Assembly: GCA_002794735.1 (NCBI GenBank)
Contig: NBAZ01000005.1
Coordinates: forward strand, 1,240,001-1,304,000
DNA: 64,000 nt
Origin: Pyrrhoderma lamaoense
Taxonomy: Eukaryota > Basidiomycota > Agaricomycetes > Hymenochaetales > Hymenochaetaceae
Direction: 5' to 3'
Positions within the stretch are counted from its first letter, which is position 1. Every line of letters starts with the position of its first letter. The notes beneath the pieces are model-generated. The model had not been told where the DNA came from. It ran no database searches and saw only the letters and a program-made list of their open reading frames with translations. Of this stretch, positions 48,801-60,526 are shown piece by piece. A program made the position numbers and the translations under genes.

Positions 48801-48914
48801 GGCAAGATGACCGAGTGGTCTAAGGTGTGTGACTCAAGCGAAAGCTTACCCCTGTCTTATAAAGGGGTTTCTCATCAGCGTCAGCTGGCGTGGGTTCAAA
48901 TCCCACTCTTGTCA
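48801..48914 (+). tRNA. tRNA-Leu(CAA) with intron
   Basis: The acceptor arm GGCAAGA pairs with TCTTGTC (one G-T). A-box-like sequence GACCGAGTGGTC is present. The T arm is a perfect GTGGG-TTCAAAT-CCCAC. Anticodon CAA is at 48835-48837, followed by G37. A ~32-nt intron (about 48839-48870) with its own CCCCT/AGGGG hairpin splits the anticodon loop, as is usual for tRNA-Leu(CAA). The extra-long variable arm marks a class II tRNA. The anticodon stem has one mismatch (T-C) at its top. Discriminator A at 48914. A T7 run near 48931-48938 is a Pol III terminator. Confidence 0.93.
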
Positions 48915-48930
48915 TAATGTTGAATTGGGA

Positions 48931-48938
48931 CGGTTTTT
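48931..48938 (+). terminator. Pol III T-run terminator
   Basis: A run of seven T residues about 18 bp after the mature tRNA end, the usual RNA polymerase III stop. Confidence 0.85.
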
Positions 48939-50334
48939 TTGTTTCATTTTAAATTAATAGTAAAGAAAAGAAAAGAAACCTTTTTTTTGCTCTTTTTATG
49001 TCCTATCAAAGGGGGGAGGGAGAAACATTATTCATATTTGTTCATTCATTTTGAACATGTAATTACGGGGAATTGTGAGTAAGTGAAAATAGTGATGATG
49101 ATAATGGAGGAACGGAAAAGAAATTGGGAATGTAAGATAAGATATCACCAAGAAAAGAATAAGTAGGGGGGGGGGGGGGGGCAAAGTACTTGCTACACAG
49201 CACAATAATGAGTAAAAATGCGGCATAGGGAATTTGTATAGTTAGTTATGTAGTTGATGTGTCTTCATACTCAGAACTTTTATCTCATCACATCTCATAT
49301 CCCATGAATCTTAGCTTTTGAGTTTAATACCTATTTCCCTAACCCCCACCCCCATCTCCATCCCCACATTTGATATTCCGTCGTATCTCGTGTTTATCGT
49401 CCTCGATGTTCAATTAATATCACACAAACACCTACACTTACACCTACACTTACATACAAGTGCACAAACATGATGTATAGTCATTATTATCAAGTGCCAT
49501 GCATCACATTCACACATACACACACACACCGAACGCACAAATGTGTTAACTAGTACTTCACAATATTCCACTTACGACTACATCACAACCAACTTAAACT
49601 TTAGATACTTTATTATCATTACGTAGGAAACGAAACGATTTCTTCCAATCAATTCACGAGCTATCGATGATTCCTACTCCAGTCGAAAAGAAGAAAAATG
49701 CCTAATAAAGAGAAAAGAAAAAGCAACCCTAAATGGTCCAGAAAAAAGTCCACGCCCACGGAAAAATCTCCCATCATCCAGGAGGTTTAAGCAGTAAGTA
49801 GAGAGAAAAAAGAAAGAGTAGATAAACCAGATTCAAGGACAGAACCCAACGCAGAAAACGGGTTCGAATTTTAATTGTAAAAAAGAAAAAGAAAAACCCT
49901 GGAGAAACCAGAAACGTGAAAAGGAAAAACCGGCTCGGATAAAAAAAGAGCTAGCTATTAATCGTAGTATTGTTATATGCGTGATAGTCGGATAAAAACT
50001 TGACAGACAAAACGCGACGTCGCTTCAGCCCACACGCCATTAAGATAGTAAGAAACAACGAAACATGGACTGTCCTAAACAGAATTGTAAAGTAAAAAGT
50101 CTGAGGTATTTTGCTACGACTATAGGGGATCGCAAGCGTCCACGAGATAAGAATGAGATTGATCGATGAATTGGATTAAATGGGGAATGGGGGAAAAGAA
50201 ACACTAGACTAGTGATTGGACCATAGTTCATAGGTTCGTAACAGGGTTCATATTTTCCTCGTAGCTACCAACGCGCAGATAGAAATATTAAAAAGCACTT
50301 TTTTTGCCACTACTCAACTAAGTTAACAAACTTT
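48939..50334. other. Intergenic 1.4 kb; homopolymer and purine-rich tract
   Basis: Contains a G12 run at 49167-49178. From about 49680 to 49960 the + strand is purine-rich. No gene is supported. The last 300 bp should be the 3' flank of the minus-strand secreted protein. Confidence 0.6.
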
Positions 50335-51577
50335 TTAAAGAAGAGCTGCACCAGCCATGAGCATCCCAACAAATCCAATCATCATTCCAGAGGCAGCACC
50401 ATTCTCGGTCCAGCCCATCCTTACAGCAGCACGCGCACTTGAGGCAGAATCGGAACCGCTTGCAGCGGCAGAGCTTCCAGAGCGAGTTGCACTGCCTGAC
50501 GATCCGCTCTTGCCAGTTGCGCTAGAGTCAGAAGCAGAAGCACCAGTCGACGCACCGGCAGTTGCGCTAGTAGTACCGAAGAGCGAGATAGCGTCGGTGT
50601 AAAGGTCAACAGAAGCGAAGGTCGTGCAAGATGAGGAAGCAGGTACAACAGGAGTGTATGGCATAGTGGAGATGGCACCAAGAGATTCAGCAGGCTGAGT
50701 GTAAGTCAAGACCTGGCCATCACTGGTGTAGACACCAGGGAAGTCCTGGTTGTCACCCAAGCAAGCCTCGAAGGTGCCGTTCTGGGCATTGTTTGGTGCG
50801 TTGTAAGCGCAACCAATACGATCGTAAATGTGCTGGCAGTAGTTCGCAGCGTTTGCACCAGCTGGGTCACAGACCTTGAAGCAGAATTGACTGCCACCCA
50901 TGAAGTTGTGCCACTCAATAACCTGGGTAAAGGTGTCATTGTCCCCGTTTGATGAGTTGAAGGCGTTAGAGTAGACGAGACCACCCAATGGGTTACCACG
51001 AAGATCAGCACCGTGGGGGTCAAGTTCTCCCCAGAGTCGTCAGCTGCGATGTTGATGAAGGTCTGGTCGATGAAGCCGACGACCTGAATATAATCTGGAG
51101 TACGCATGTACTGAACACCGGTGAGAGCGCCGGGAGGAATGGTACGAGTACCACGACCGGGCTTTGTGCACCAGGCTACTTCCTCACCCTCAGTGTCAGC
51201 AATGAGGGAGTTGGGTTCTGAAGGAGCCCATAAACAGAAGTCTGAGAGTGAAATGGAAGTTGAGAAAATTAGTTATGATGAACGAAAGAGATGAAAGAAG
51301 AAAGAAAGAAAGAAAAAAGCTTACCATCGAGATGGTTGAGGAAAGAAGTTTGACAGAGGGAGTCCTGTCCTTCAGTGGTAGAGTTACAGAGATTGTAACC
51401 GAATTGGGAACCACGGATGAGGTTGGTATCAGTGTCGGCCTGGTAGGGAATACCAGAGGGGTATGAGAAGTGCTTGCTGGCCAAAGGAGTTGCAGGGAAG
51501 GTTGACTCCTGGGCACGGACAGCAACTGCTGCGACGGCGAGGGCGACGGCAACCGGAGAAATGGTGATTCTGGGCAT
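50335..51577 (-). CDS. Secreted GPI-type glycoprotein, macrophage-activating-glycoprotein-like family (one-base frame break)
   Basis: Two exons: 51577-51325 and 51241-50335, 386 residues once one base is added. A signal peptide is clear (MPRITISPVAVALAVAAVAVRA). The body has many conserved Cys, Trp and Asn-glycosylation sites, with stretches known from a mushroom family annotated as macrophage activating glycoprotein: KHFSYPSGIPYQADTDT, LWAPSEPNSLIADTEGEEVA, GRGTRTIPPGALTGVQYM, HIYDRIGCAYNAPNNAQNG. A Ser/Ala/Thr-rich stalk and a hydrophobic end (GMMIGFVGMLMAGAALL) suggest GPI anchoring at the cell surface or wall. The frame breaks at the C4 run 51029-51032 (G4 on the coding strand), between NIAADDSG and ELDPHGADLRGNPLGG. 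The role in the fungus is unknown. Confidence 0.85.
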
Positions 51578-52912
51578 TGTTTACTGAAGAAAGTATATAA
51601 GAACTAGTAGTGTTAGTGTAGATAATATGGTGGGTGGGGGGAAGTTCTAACGAGTGACTAGGGGTGGATGATGGTAGTCCTTTGAAAAGGAGCAAACGAG
51701 GGGGGTGCGTGGCAAATGAACTAAAGGGGGGAATCCTGGGGAAGGAGCGTGCAGGCCGGCTCCCCGTCTGCTTTTGTATCTGCTGCGGTGGCAACTCTCT
51801 CCCCCGTGGGAGTTTTCACGCCGTCTAGTGTCCTCTTTTCCTCTTTCACCGCTTCTCCCTTAGCCGATCAGCGAGTTTTCGATGCGAATATTTCACGAGC
51901 TGCAGCGGTCACCGATATCAATATCGTATCAGCAGCCACTGCGCTTTTATATGATACACTCTCTCTACATCTCTTTTTTCCTCTCCAGGAATTATGCAGC
52001 ACATATAGCGGTCAGCAACACCATGAGGCCGTTCCCAAGAATAGATTCATCTCGCGTACCTTCTACTCATCAACTATTTTTAGATACATCATCTTCCTTT
52101 TTTTTCTTTCTTTTTATTTATCTACTATCACTCCCTCACTAGTCTTTTCTTGGATACCCCCCCCCCCTAGACAAGCCAAGCAGGCCTTGGGTGGATACCT
52201 CCATTCTGCCACGAATAAGTATCCCCCAAATATCCTCGTTAATATTGTTAATAATGCACTTATATGCAATTATTAATATTCATATACCGAATACATAATC
52301 ATTCGTACCTTTCATATTCCCGACGCCGGCCATCTGGCTCCCTTCGGCTGTTCATACTTCCAAATCGCAACGAAGAACGTCAATAGGAAGAAAAAAAATT
52401 GGTCCTCTCATACGATCGGTCTAGAGGCAACTGCACTTCTCCTCCAACAGCCAAACGCTTGTCTTCTCGTCTGTGAATTGGCTATCTTCACTCTCGCCAA
52501 TCCGTAAATCTTTACGCCAAGGAATCATATGTTTAAATGGAGAATCGACTTGATCGAAAATTTATCTCTGAGACACATCTTTTTTTGCTGTGGATTATCA
52601 TCTCCTCTCGGCTCACTCGTCTATCTATGCTTCATGTACATTTAATCTTTGCCCTCCGAGATACGTCCATACAAAATAAGTATTTCAAATATGTGCGCAA
52701 ATAAAATCAATAAAATCAGAACTCTATATACACTAGTACTGTTCTAATTTACCTCATTAAGACAACATCAATACATGTGATCTGCTTAATAATACAGCTG
52801 TATAGCATAACACAGTTTCACACGGTCACGATTACTGAGTTTCAGCATACACAAAACATTTCAATAGGCTCGCCGTCGACGTTTCCGACATCCTCAAGAC
52901 ACAAAAAATCCA
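51578..52912. promoter_or_regulatory. Divergent promoter region before RPL4
   Basis: About 1.3 kb between the divergent secreted-protein gene (-) and RPL4 (+). A C8 run lies at 52159-52167. Pyrimidine-rich tracts occur at 51830-52110 and before RPL4, as common for highly expressed fungal genes. No coding sequence is supported. Confidence 0.5.
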
Positions 52913-54263
52913 ATGGCATCCCGCCCCACTGTTAGCGTTCGCTCTGCCTCCGGCGGTGAGAAAGTTCACTTGTATCAGAAATATGTGGAACTTGTCTGAT
53001 CTGAACATATCAACTCATTATTTGCTTTTTTTCCTCTACAGAGGCTTCCTCGTCCCTCCCTCTTCCTGCTGTCTTGACGGCTCCCATCCGTCTCGACGTC
53101 GTCCAGCAGGTACACAGTACGTTCAAGTCATAAGGTAACATATTATAATCTCAAAATAACACGGTCTTTTTTCCACTTATCAGAGAGTATCGCAAAGAAC
53201 AAGCGTCAGGCATACGCTGTCAGCGAGAAAGCCGGTCACCAAACCTCCGCTGAGTCCTGGGGTACCGGTCGTGCTGTCGCTCGTATTCCCCGTGTAGGTG
53301 GCTCAGGTACTCACCGCTCCGGTCAGGCTGCGTTCGGTAACATGTGCCGTGGTGGACGCATGTTCGCTCCTACCAAAGTCTGGCGCCGCTGGCACGTCAA
53401 GGTCAACCAGAACCAGCGTCGTTTCGCTGTTGTCTCTGCCCTTGCTGCATCTGCTCTCCCCGCCTTGTCCTTGCTCGTGGACACAGGATCGAACAGGTTG
53501 AGGAAGTCCCCCTTGTTATCTCCTCTGCTGCTGAGAGTTTGAAGAAGACGAAGGAGGCAGTCGAGCTCCTTAATGCTCTCGGTGCTTACTCCGACGTTCT
53601 CAAGGTTTCATCTAGCCGTAAGCTTCGTGCCGGTAAAGGAAAGATGAGGAACCGTAGACACAGACAACGCCGCGGTCCTCTCATCGTTTACGCCGAGGAC
53701 AACGGTATCGTTCGTGCATTCCGCAACTTACCCGGAGTTGAACTTGTCAGCGTCACCCGCCTTAACCTTCTCCAGCTCGCTCCTGGTGGACACTTGGGAA
53801 GGTTCGTTATCTGGACTGAGGGAGCTTTCGCTAAGCTTGATGAGGTGTTCGGTACGTTCGAGACCCCCGCGGCTCTTAAGAAGGATTACGTCCTCCCCTC
53901 TGCGAAGATCTCGAACCCCGATGTGACGAGGTTGATCAACAGCAGTGAGATCCAGGCTGTCGTACGCCCTGCTAACGCGAAGTCTACTCGTCGTCCTTGG
54001 ACTCAGCACAAGAACCCGCTTAAGAACCGTGGTGTACTCTTCCGTCTTAACCCTTACGCGAAGACCATCCGCAGGCAGGAACTCCGTACGTCCACTTTTT
54101 TCTCTCTCTCTCCTCTCATTGTATCTTCAATACTCATCTCTTTTTACTTATTTTTTCGATTACAGTCAAGCAAGAACGCCGCAAGAAAGTTGGTGGAGGC
54201 AAGAAGTCTGCCAAGGGAACTGCCGCTGGCGAGGCTTTCCTCAGCAGCCTCCTTGCTCCTTAA
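52913..54263 (+). CDS. RPL4: 60S ribosomal protein L4 (uL4; one-base frame break)
   Basis: Structural protein of the large ribosomal subunit lining the exit tunnel. Exons 52913-52955, 53042-53116, 53184-54085 and 54166-54263. It shows the family blocks in order: [121 protein letters not shown], and [18 protein letters not shown]. The basic C-terminal extension ends AFLSSLLAP. The frame breaks near 53462-53468, inside the conserved [15 protein letters not shown] block. The coding length is 1118, and 1119 with one more base (372 residues). Because the gene is single and essential in fungi, a sequencing deletion is the likely cause. Confidence 0.95.
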
Positions 54264-55539
54264 GTTTCTTCTTCTCAAGTTTCTTAAGTTGTTTTTTCAT
54301 CTTCTTCCTCCCCGATTATGACCTCTTTCCCCGACCCTGTCACCCCTCGAACCCTGGTTCCTCTATCCCTCTATCACTATCTGCATCTCTTAGTTTTGAG
54401 AGTGCTGTGTGTTATGTGCTATAGCTATCGGTTATCAGCTATAAAGCTTGTAGCTTATAGTTGTCAATACTTTGTACGTTCTATGTCCTTTGCCTTTCCT
54501 TCCTTAAAAGTCCTCTTTAGTTTTATTACAATTGAGGATGAAAAGGAAGGGAATAAAAACATGTTCGGTTATTTGAACTATGACCTATGCCGTTTATGTT
54601 CAAGAACTCTGTCGTTTTGTGTGAATATGTGTGTATAAGTGTGTTCGCATGAGTTGCTTTCTGAATCAAGTATGGGAAAAATACGAGAAAAAGAAGAACC
54701 GCAGAGAATATTAGTTGAGCTCTCCTACACGGAATTCAAATTGTATACCCAAATACTGTCACTGTGGCCTTTTGTAGTCTAAACCCAACCCCCACAGGCC
54801 ACATCTCTAGTATGATTGTGTAATTTGACGATAGGACAGGCCCAGAGAATTTTCTGACCTTATACGACCATTACGGTAATTGTCAAATATCTGATTGTTC
54901 AAGGTAAACTTATAACCGAGAAGTTATGTGATCTTCTAACTAGAACAACATTGATTGATAGAGAATGCTTTGTTCTAAATCTTTTGGAAGGAACTCAAAA
55001 AATAAAGTTCGTAGTTTTTACACTCAACGAAAGGATATCTTTAGAGTGTTTTGTTAAGGAAATTGAAATGAAATACATTCTAATTTTTATATGAGGATTC
55101 AATGATTATGAGGTAGTTTATACACTACTTTACGCTTAAGTTGTCTCTTTCTTAATTGGCTCAAGTTATGTATACAACTCTGCAGTATATTATACAAGTT
55201 ATTGTTATATTGTTATCTTGATAATACCTTGCACTAGCTCGTAAATCTAGGCATCTATCTATATCATAATCATGAAGCCTGGGAGAATGATGGGAAATGG
55301 AGAGACTACAAAAAGAGGAAGAAAACACACACGGGGCCCAATTACATGACATAACATGTATATTTCGTAACAGACAAAAAGCACCAGAAGTCGTTTCAAT
55401 GGTTCATAAAGAGAAGAAAGGGCATATGTTTGGCTTATCAAAGCAGAAGAACTCTAGAAAGCACAATAAAACACAATGACAGCATACTAAAGAATAGCAC
55501 ATGTGCATGTACATAATGAGAAACGTCATTGTGAACATA
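54264..55539. other. Convergent intergenic region
   Basis: The first 300 bp after RPL4 are pyrimidine-rich, like a 3'UTR. The rest (54650-55540) is AT-rich with no recognisable gene. Confidence 0.6.
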
Positions 55540-57719
55540 TCAAACACGAGAAGGAGCCCATTGTTGCATATACGGAGAATGGTACGTGTTCTGGTTCTGG
55601 GTAGCCGAATTAGGAGAACTTGGGGAGAGAGAGTAAGCTACAGGTGAGCCCATGTACATGACCATTTGCTGAGGATAAGGCGGAGGTTGTCCCATAGATG
55701 CACCAGTTCCCGTTCGTGTAGGACGTGTGCCATCTCCACGTCCCATTACTGCTGGATTGTTACCAGTTCCTACGATACCTGAGTTCAAGTTAGGTGGAGC
55801 AGTAGTAGCAGCAGCGTTGGGAACATTTTCTGGCATGGGCCCATGACTACCACGACCACCGCTACCATTATAACCTCCTTGGCCTGATGCAGTCGGGGTT
55901 TGCATCGGTCGTGGGCCTGGACGAGGAGTTTGTGACGAGCTATAGGCGTTTGCTACCGAGCTTTGAGGGTGGTGCATTGCTGGCTCCCTAAAGTCTGTGC
56001 CAAGCATTGTGGAAGGTGGTGGTGGGTAGTTCGGTACAGATAGCATGGGCTGTGGCATGCTGATATACTGAGGATATTGAGGAGAGACTCTCGCGACGAA
56101 TGCATTCGGGGCGGTGGCAGCAGCAGCGGGTGGTGGAACTGGAGTAAATACATATGCAGGCATTGTTTGATTTAAATCTGCTGAGCCCCAGTTGTATGGC
56201 TGAGGCTGAGGGAATGATACAATGGGAGGATTTATCCCATCGGGTCGATCTCCCAACTGATTTTGAGGAGCAGGGTGGGAACAATGATAGGGGTGGTTTT
56301 TATACCCATGTCCATATCCTACTGGTCGTTTCCGAAGTTGCTCAGGAGATGGCTTGTACCACGACTTGCCATCTGCTGGAATCATCTCTCGCGCTTCTTT
56401 GGCCGCCTCTACGACGTTCAAAGGCAGAGGCTCACGAGTACGCCTGTACTGGTATAGAGAACGACCAGCCATGGCAGGCACAAAGTCAATAGCAACACGT
56501 TTGGGTGGGGATGCCACCCACGGCAGGTTATACAAAGCAACTAAACCCCGATATAGTTGCATGATGAGTTTTAACAGAGATTCTCCCTTTGATGATGCAA
56601 AAGAGAATCGGCTTGAACGACGCGAGTTATCCCTTGTTCGAGACCCTCGTTCTGCATGAGTAGTTGGGTCAGAGGTATGTTGTGCAGAGGGCATGATGAA
56701 GCTTGGTCTTGTGGAACCATGAGCTGGTATAGGGAACGTAATATCGGCAGTCGGTGGTACAGGGGGCTCGTCATGCGCGTACGCATTTCTACGAGACTGG
56801 AAAGAATCAGGCCTATAGGACCTACGCGACCTTGATCCGGTGGTATGTCGTGAAGGGTGGCTTGCTCTAGGGCTTAGAGGACTCCGGTATCTGATGTGGT
56901 GTCGCGGTCGGAACGGTCACGAGTATAAACATTGCTTTGCCTTGGTTCAGTCGCGAGCTCTAGAGTGGTGATAGGTACACTTTGCTGTCTAGAGTTTGAG
57001 TACTGGGATGCTAGGGGCAGAGGAGGCGGTGGAGTGATAGGGTGGTTGTATGTATTGCCTCCTTCTTCCTGAATATATGGTAGGTTTAGGTTCTGTGTAG
57101 ACGGTGTCTCGTCACGAAAATGCCAACCACTTGATCGAGCAAAGCTAACAGGATCTGGACCACTTCTTCTTCTACGGACTGTTCCTGAAATCTTTGTTCG
57201 AAAGGAGTTGAATATACGTCGAAATGATGAAGTTACACTCTCATAGATTCTGTACCACCTCTTTCTTCTCTTGATATCTGACTTGCGACGTAAGATAACC
57301 TCCCCGTAATTAAGTTCACCTGGTTGAAGGTCCATTGCCTCTTCAATCGTCATATTACCAAGTTCTCCGTATGAAGATACTCGTGGAGTAACCGTCGACA
57401 TGGCTCTTGGGACGTCATAAGGAGTCGGCAGTCGTATCGCAGAAGGTAATGTCGGTTGTCTTGTCATATCAAAGGTGGTGGTGTTCTGGTAGACGGGAAC
57501 TGTTTGTTGAAAGGGTGGTACTTGCTGTAAGGGTAAGGGTGGCACTGGTGGCCTTGAAAGGCTACCATTGTCATGTGCACTGCTTCTAATGGGACCATAG
57601 TGGGGCGAAGTTGACCCCGAAAGAGAACTATCTCTTCGGGATTTGAAAGAATTTCCCGAGCTCCCGGATGGACGACGTAAAGGTAAACTAGCGTTGGTCC
57701 GAGAATTTGCAGCAAACAT
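55540..57719 (-). CDS. Unknown protein with LPW...SWYKPS motif, paralog A (one-base frame break)
   Basis: Read from ATG 57719 (MFAANSRTNASLPLRR) with stop at 55542-55540. 2180 coding bases, a multiple of three only if one is added (726 residues). The first part (to about 56880) is Ser/Pro/Arg-rich and has one ordered stretch (MTIEEAMDLQPGELNYGEVI, then basic KRRKRWYRIYESV). The second part lies in another frame, continuous from about 56933. It holds a conserved core, LVALYNLPWVASPP then RVAIDFVPAMAGRSLYQYRR, then SWYKPSPEQL and PDGINP, followed by a long Pro/Gln/Tyr-rich tail. The same core occurs in paralog B next door. No known domain recognised. It could also be two overlapping genes, but the exact one-base relation argues against that. 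Confidence 0.65.
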
Positions 57720-58400
57720 TGAATCGGGCCTGCCGATAAAATTTCCCTATGATGAATAGATACGAGATAAAAGACTGGCTGGCTAGCAGCAAATCTGACT
57801 AAGGGGTGGCCTTTTTATCCAGCGAGAAAGCAAGGGGCTCTTTCGACGGGGTAAAAGGCGATAAAGTATTTAATGCCTTGAACAATGGTCGAAGTACTTC
57901 TTCGGCTACAAAGGTAAGACATGTGGTGCAGGGCAACCAGACACAAGGTGAATGTGCAGTGGGAAACTAATCACGAAACGCCAGAAGCAAATATTAACAT
58001 CATGTTGGAGCGTGAACACTGGGCCTCCTTACATGTGTTGTGATGAGGAGCTTCGACATCGATCACTTTAAAGTTGAATTCTAAACATCTGTATAGCTGC
58101 TAATGAGTTTAATCAGTCCCGTGCGGCTCATTATATCAAGAAAGGAAAATATCAATAAATTCAAACTAAGAAAAACACAGTACAACAAACCTAATATCAC
58201 AATGATGATACAAAAGAAAATTAATTAAAAAGAATATCGTAAACATTCACAGGCGTGCAACAGACAATGAATGATATGAAGAATACAGAGAACCCAACAA
58301 AATGAGACAAAACACATGACATAGATCAAAGAGTATATATTAGCACACACACCAAAACCCACCCAGAGCCCCTCAATAACTAACTTCTCTCCTCATCAAC
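57720..58400. other. Intergenic between paralogs
   Basis: About 680 bp: promoter of paralog A (proximal part of the gap) and 3' flank of paralog B. No gene seen. Confidence 0.6.
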
Positions 58401-60526
58401 TTAGACATAAGAATAGACATAGTCAGCGTATTGCAATTGATTTGGCGGAAGAATCGTGCCATATCCACTTCCGATTGAAGTAGCATAACCCAGGCTCCCA
58501 GGTGGTAACGGCGGAAGACTCTTACTATCCACAGAACTAGAGCTAGTACTCGTGCTAATGTACGTGGCATAGCTTGGCACCGTTGGTGGAGGAAGTGGTG
58601 GTAAAGGAGGCGAAGACCCTGGAACACGATTTACAAAAGACTGGGGTATCTGCGTGTACGAGAAATTCGGATAGACGTATTGAGCCTGGTAAAGCACTTG
58701 TTGTGGTTGAGCCTGCAGCTCAGCTGTTTGCTGGGTCTGGGGGTAGATATAACCCTGGGCATATAATGGTTGTGTTGGGACACCAGTTGAAACCTGATCA
58801 ACACTTTTTGTTGCCACAGATGGCGGAGGTCGAATAGGATAAGAGTAAGGATACAAGGAGGTTCCAGAAACATCTGATGGAGACGAGTACATGTATCCCA
58901 AAGGCCTACCTCCCCGAGTCCCTGTGCGCCCAAGAGCAGCAAAATAATTTTGGTAGACATTCCCAACAGCACTAACCCCAGGGTTGATCCCATCAGGGTA
59001 CATGGTACGCACTGAACGCTGCAGTTCGCGTGAACTAGGTTTGTACCAAGAACCATTTCCCTCTTCCTCTTCTTCTTCCTCCGCCTTATCTGTTCCCCCT
59101 TTCCTCTTCCATGTCAATGCTTTCTGTGCATTGTCGCGCTTCATACCGTACTTTCCTCTTCCAGAACGAGCAGGGATATAATCAGCCGCAACACGTGGGG
59201 CAGGGCCGGTGGGTAAGAAGGCACCAGGGGGTGCTTCAGGCTCTGCAAACCACGGAAGGCGCTGTAACTTGGCTAGTACTTGTAGGACTGGAGCAAGATG
59301 TGGTGCCCATATCGGCTTTCGTGACGGCTGTGGATTGGCAGGTCGTCTATATGCTACAGAAGGTATCGTTTGTTGCGCTGTAGTATGAGAAGAGGAAGAG
59401 GATCTATCAGATTCATTCAACATCTTAAAAGACGATTTTGTAGACGTATTATATGAGGATGCAGGTAGTGGTATCAATGCAGGATCTTGAGTATATTGGG
59501 TATGGTTTACTACAGTTGTTTCACCACTTTCGTGAGTTTGAGAGCCATGGGGAGAAGCAGCAGTCCTCTCATCATCTATAGTTGGTATACTGTGTCCAGA
59601 GCGGTTTGAACTATGTCGTGAGACTGTAGGTGAGCGCGAACGTGTACGACGGTCAAGACTTGGAAGATGAAGTGTTGTCCCAGGTTGAATATTAGTAGAC
59701 ATGGTTTGGGATTGAGAGGCAGAACGCGAGCGTGAAAGTTTGTGTGTAGTGTTAGATTCGCTAGTTGGGGGGTTAAGCAATGAGCCAGTCGTTTGTCTAC
59801 GCTTCACACTTGGACTAGGGCTATTTGCCCTTGACCTAGTAGGTGGTGTCAATAGCTTCTCTGCAACAACTTCATCACCTCCGTCACTATTTTCTTTCAC
59901 AAGCTCGAGGTATTGTTGGCGAACGCTGATAGGAACCGGCTGGGTATCTCTAAACTCAAATGATGGTAGACGAGTTGTACTGTTCGTAGGATAAGGACGT
60001 TTCAAACTTCCACGCAGATGCTTAAGTAGTGTTTTTCCCGAGCAACGCCACCTCTCATGCGAGGGGGCATACGAACATTGACCTCCCAAGCATGCTTCGC
60101 ACCTCGTTTCCCATTGTGCATCCGATGACTAAACTCTACATCCGTACTGTCACGGTGGATATTCGGCGGACGCTGTAGTCCATGATAAGGATCTAATCCT
60201 CTATAATCGGCATCCTCTTTCTTTACGAGATCGAAGCCGTCTTCAGACTCCCATTCGTCACCATTATCTTCCACATTTTGTACATTCGTAGTGTCATCAA
60301 ACTCAACACCCGAATCATTAAAATCTACACCTGAATCTGACTTGAGATGATGTCGATCTAAAGCATCAGACGGAGAAAGGTAACGGATCCCTGGTTGCGG
60401 ATGGACGTCAAGTTGTAAGCCGTGACTAGATGAATTGGGGAGAAGTGACTGAGGATTTATGTGTAATGATGATTCAGTAAAGGCTTGTGGATACTCGGTC
60501 GCGTATGGGCTGCGATTGAAATTCAT
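58401..60526 (-). CDS. Unknown protein with LPW...SWYKPS motif, paralog B (one-base frame break)
   Basis: Read from ATG 60526 (MNFNRSPYATEYPQAF) to the stop at 58403-58401: 2126 bases, 2127 with one more (708 residues). An acidic N-terminal third (DSGVDFNDSGVEFDD) is followed by RMPPRMRGGVAREK. Here the frame breaks at the T5 run 60033-60037 (A5 on the coding strand); one more base joins it to LLKHLRGSLKRPY. A Ser-rich middle precedes the core shared with paralog A: LAKLQRLPWFAEPE, RVAADYIPARSGRGKYGMKR, SWYKPSSRELQ and YPDGINPG. The tail is Pro/Tyr/Gln-rich. An upstream ATG at 60723 followed by a GTAAGT could be an additional 5' exon. Function unknown; head-to-tail with paralog A suggests an old tandem duplication. 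Confidence 0.7.
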
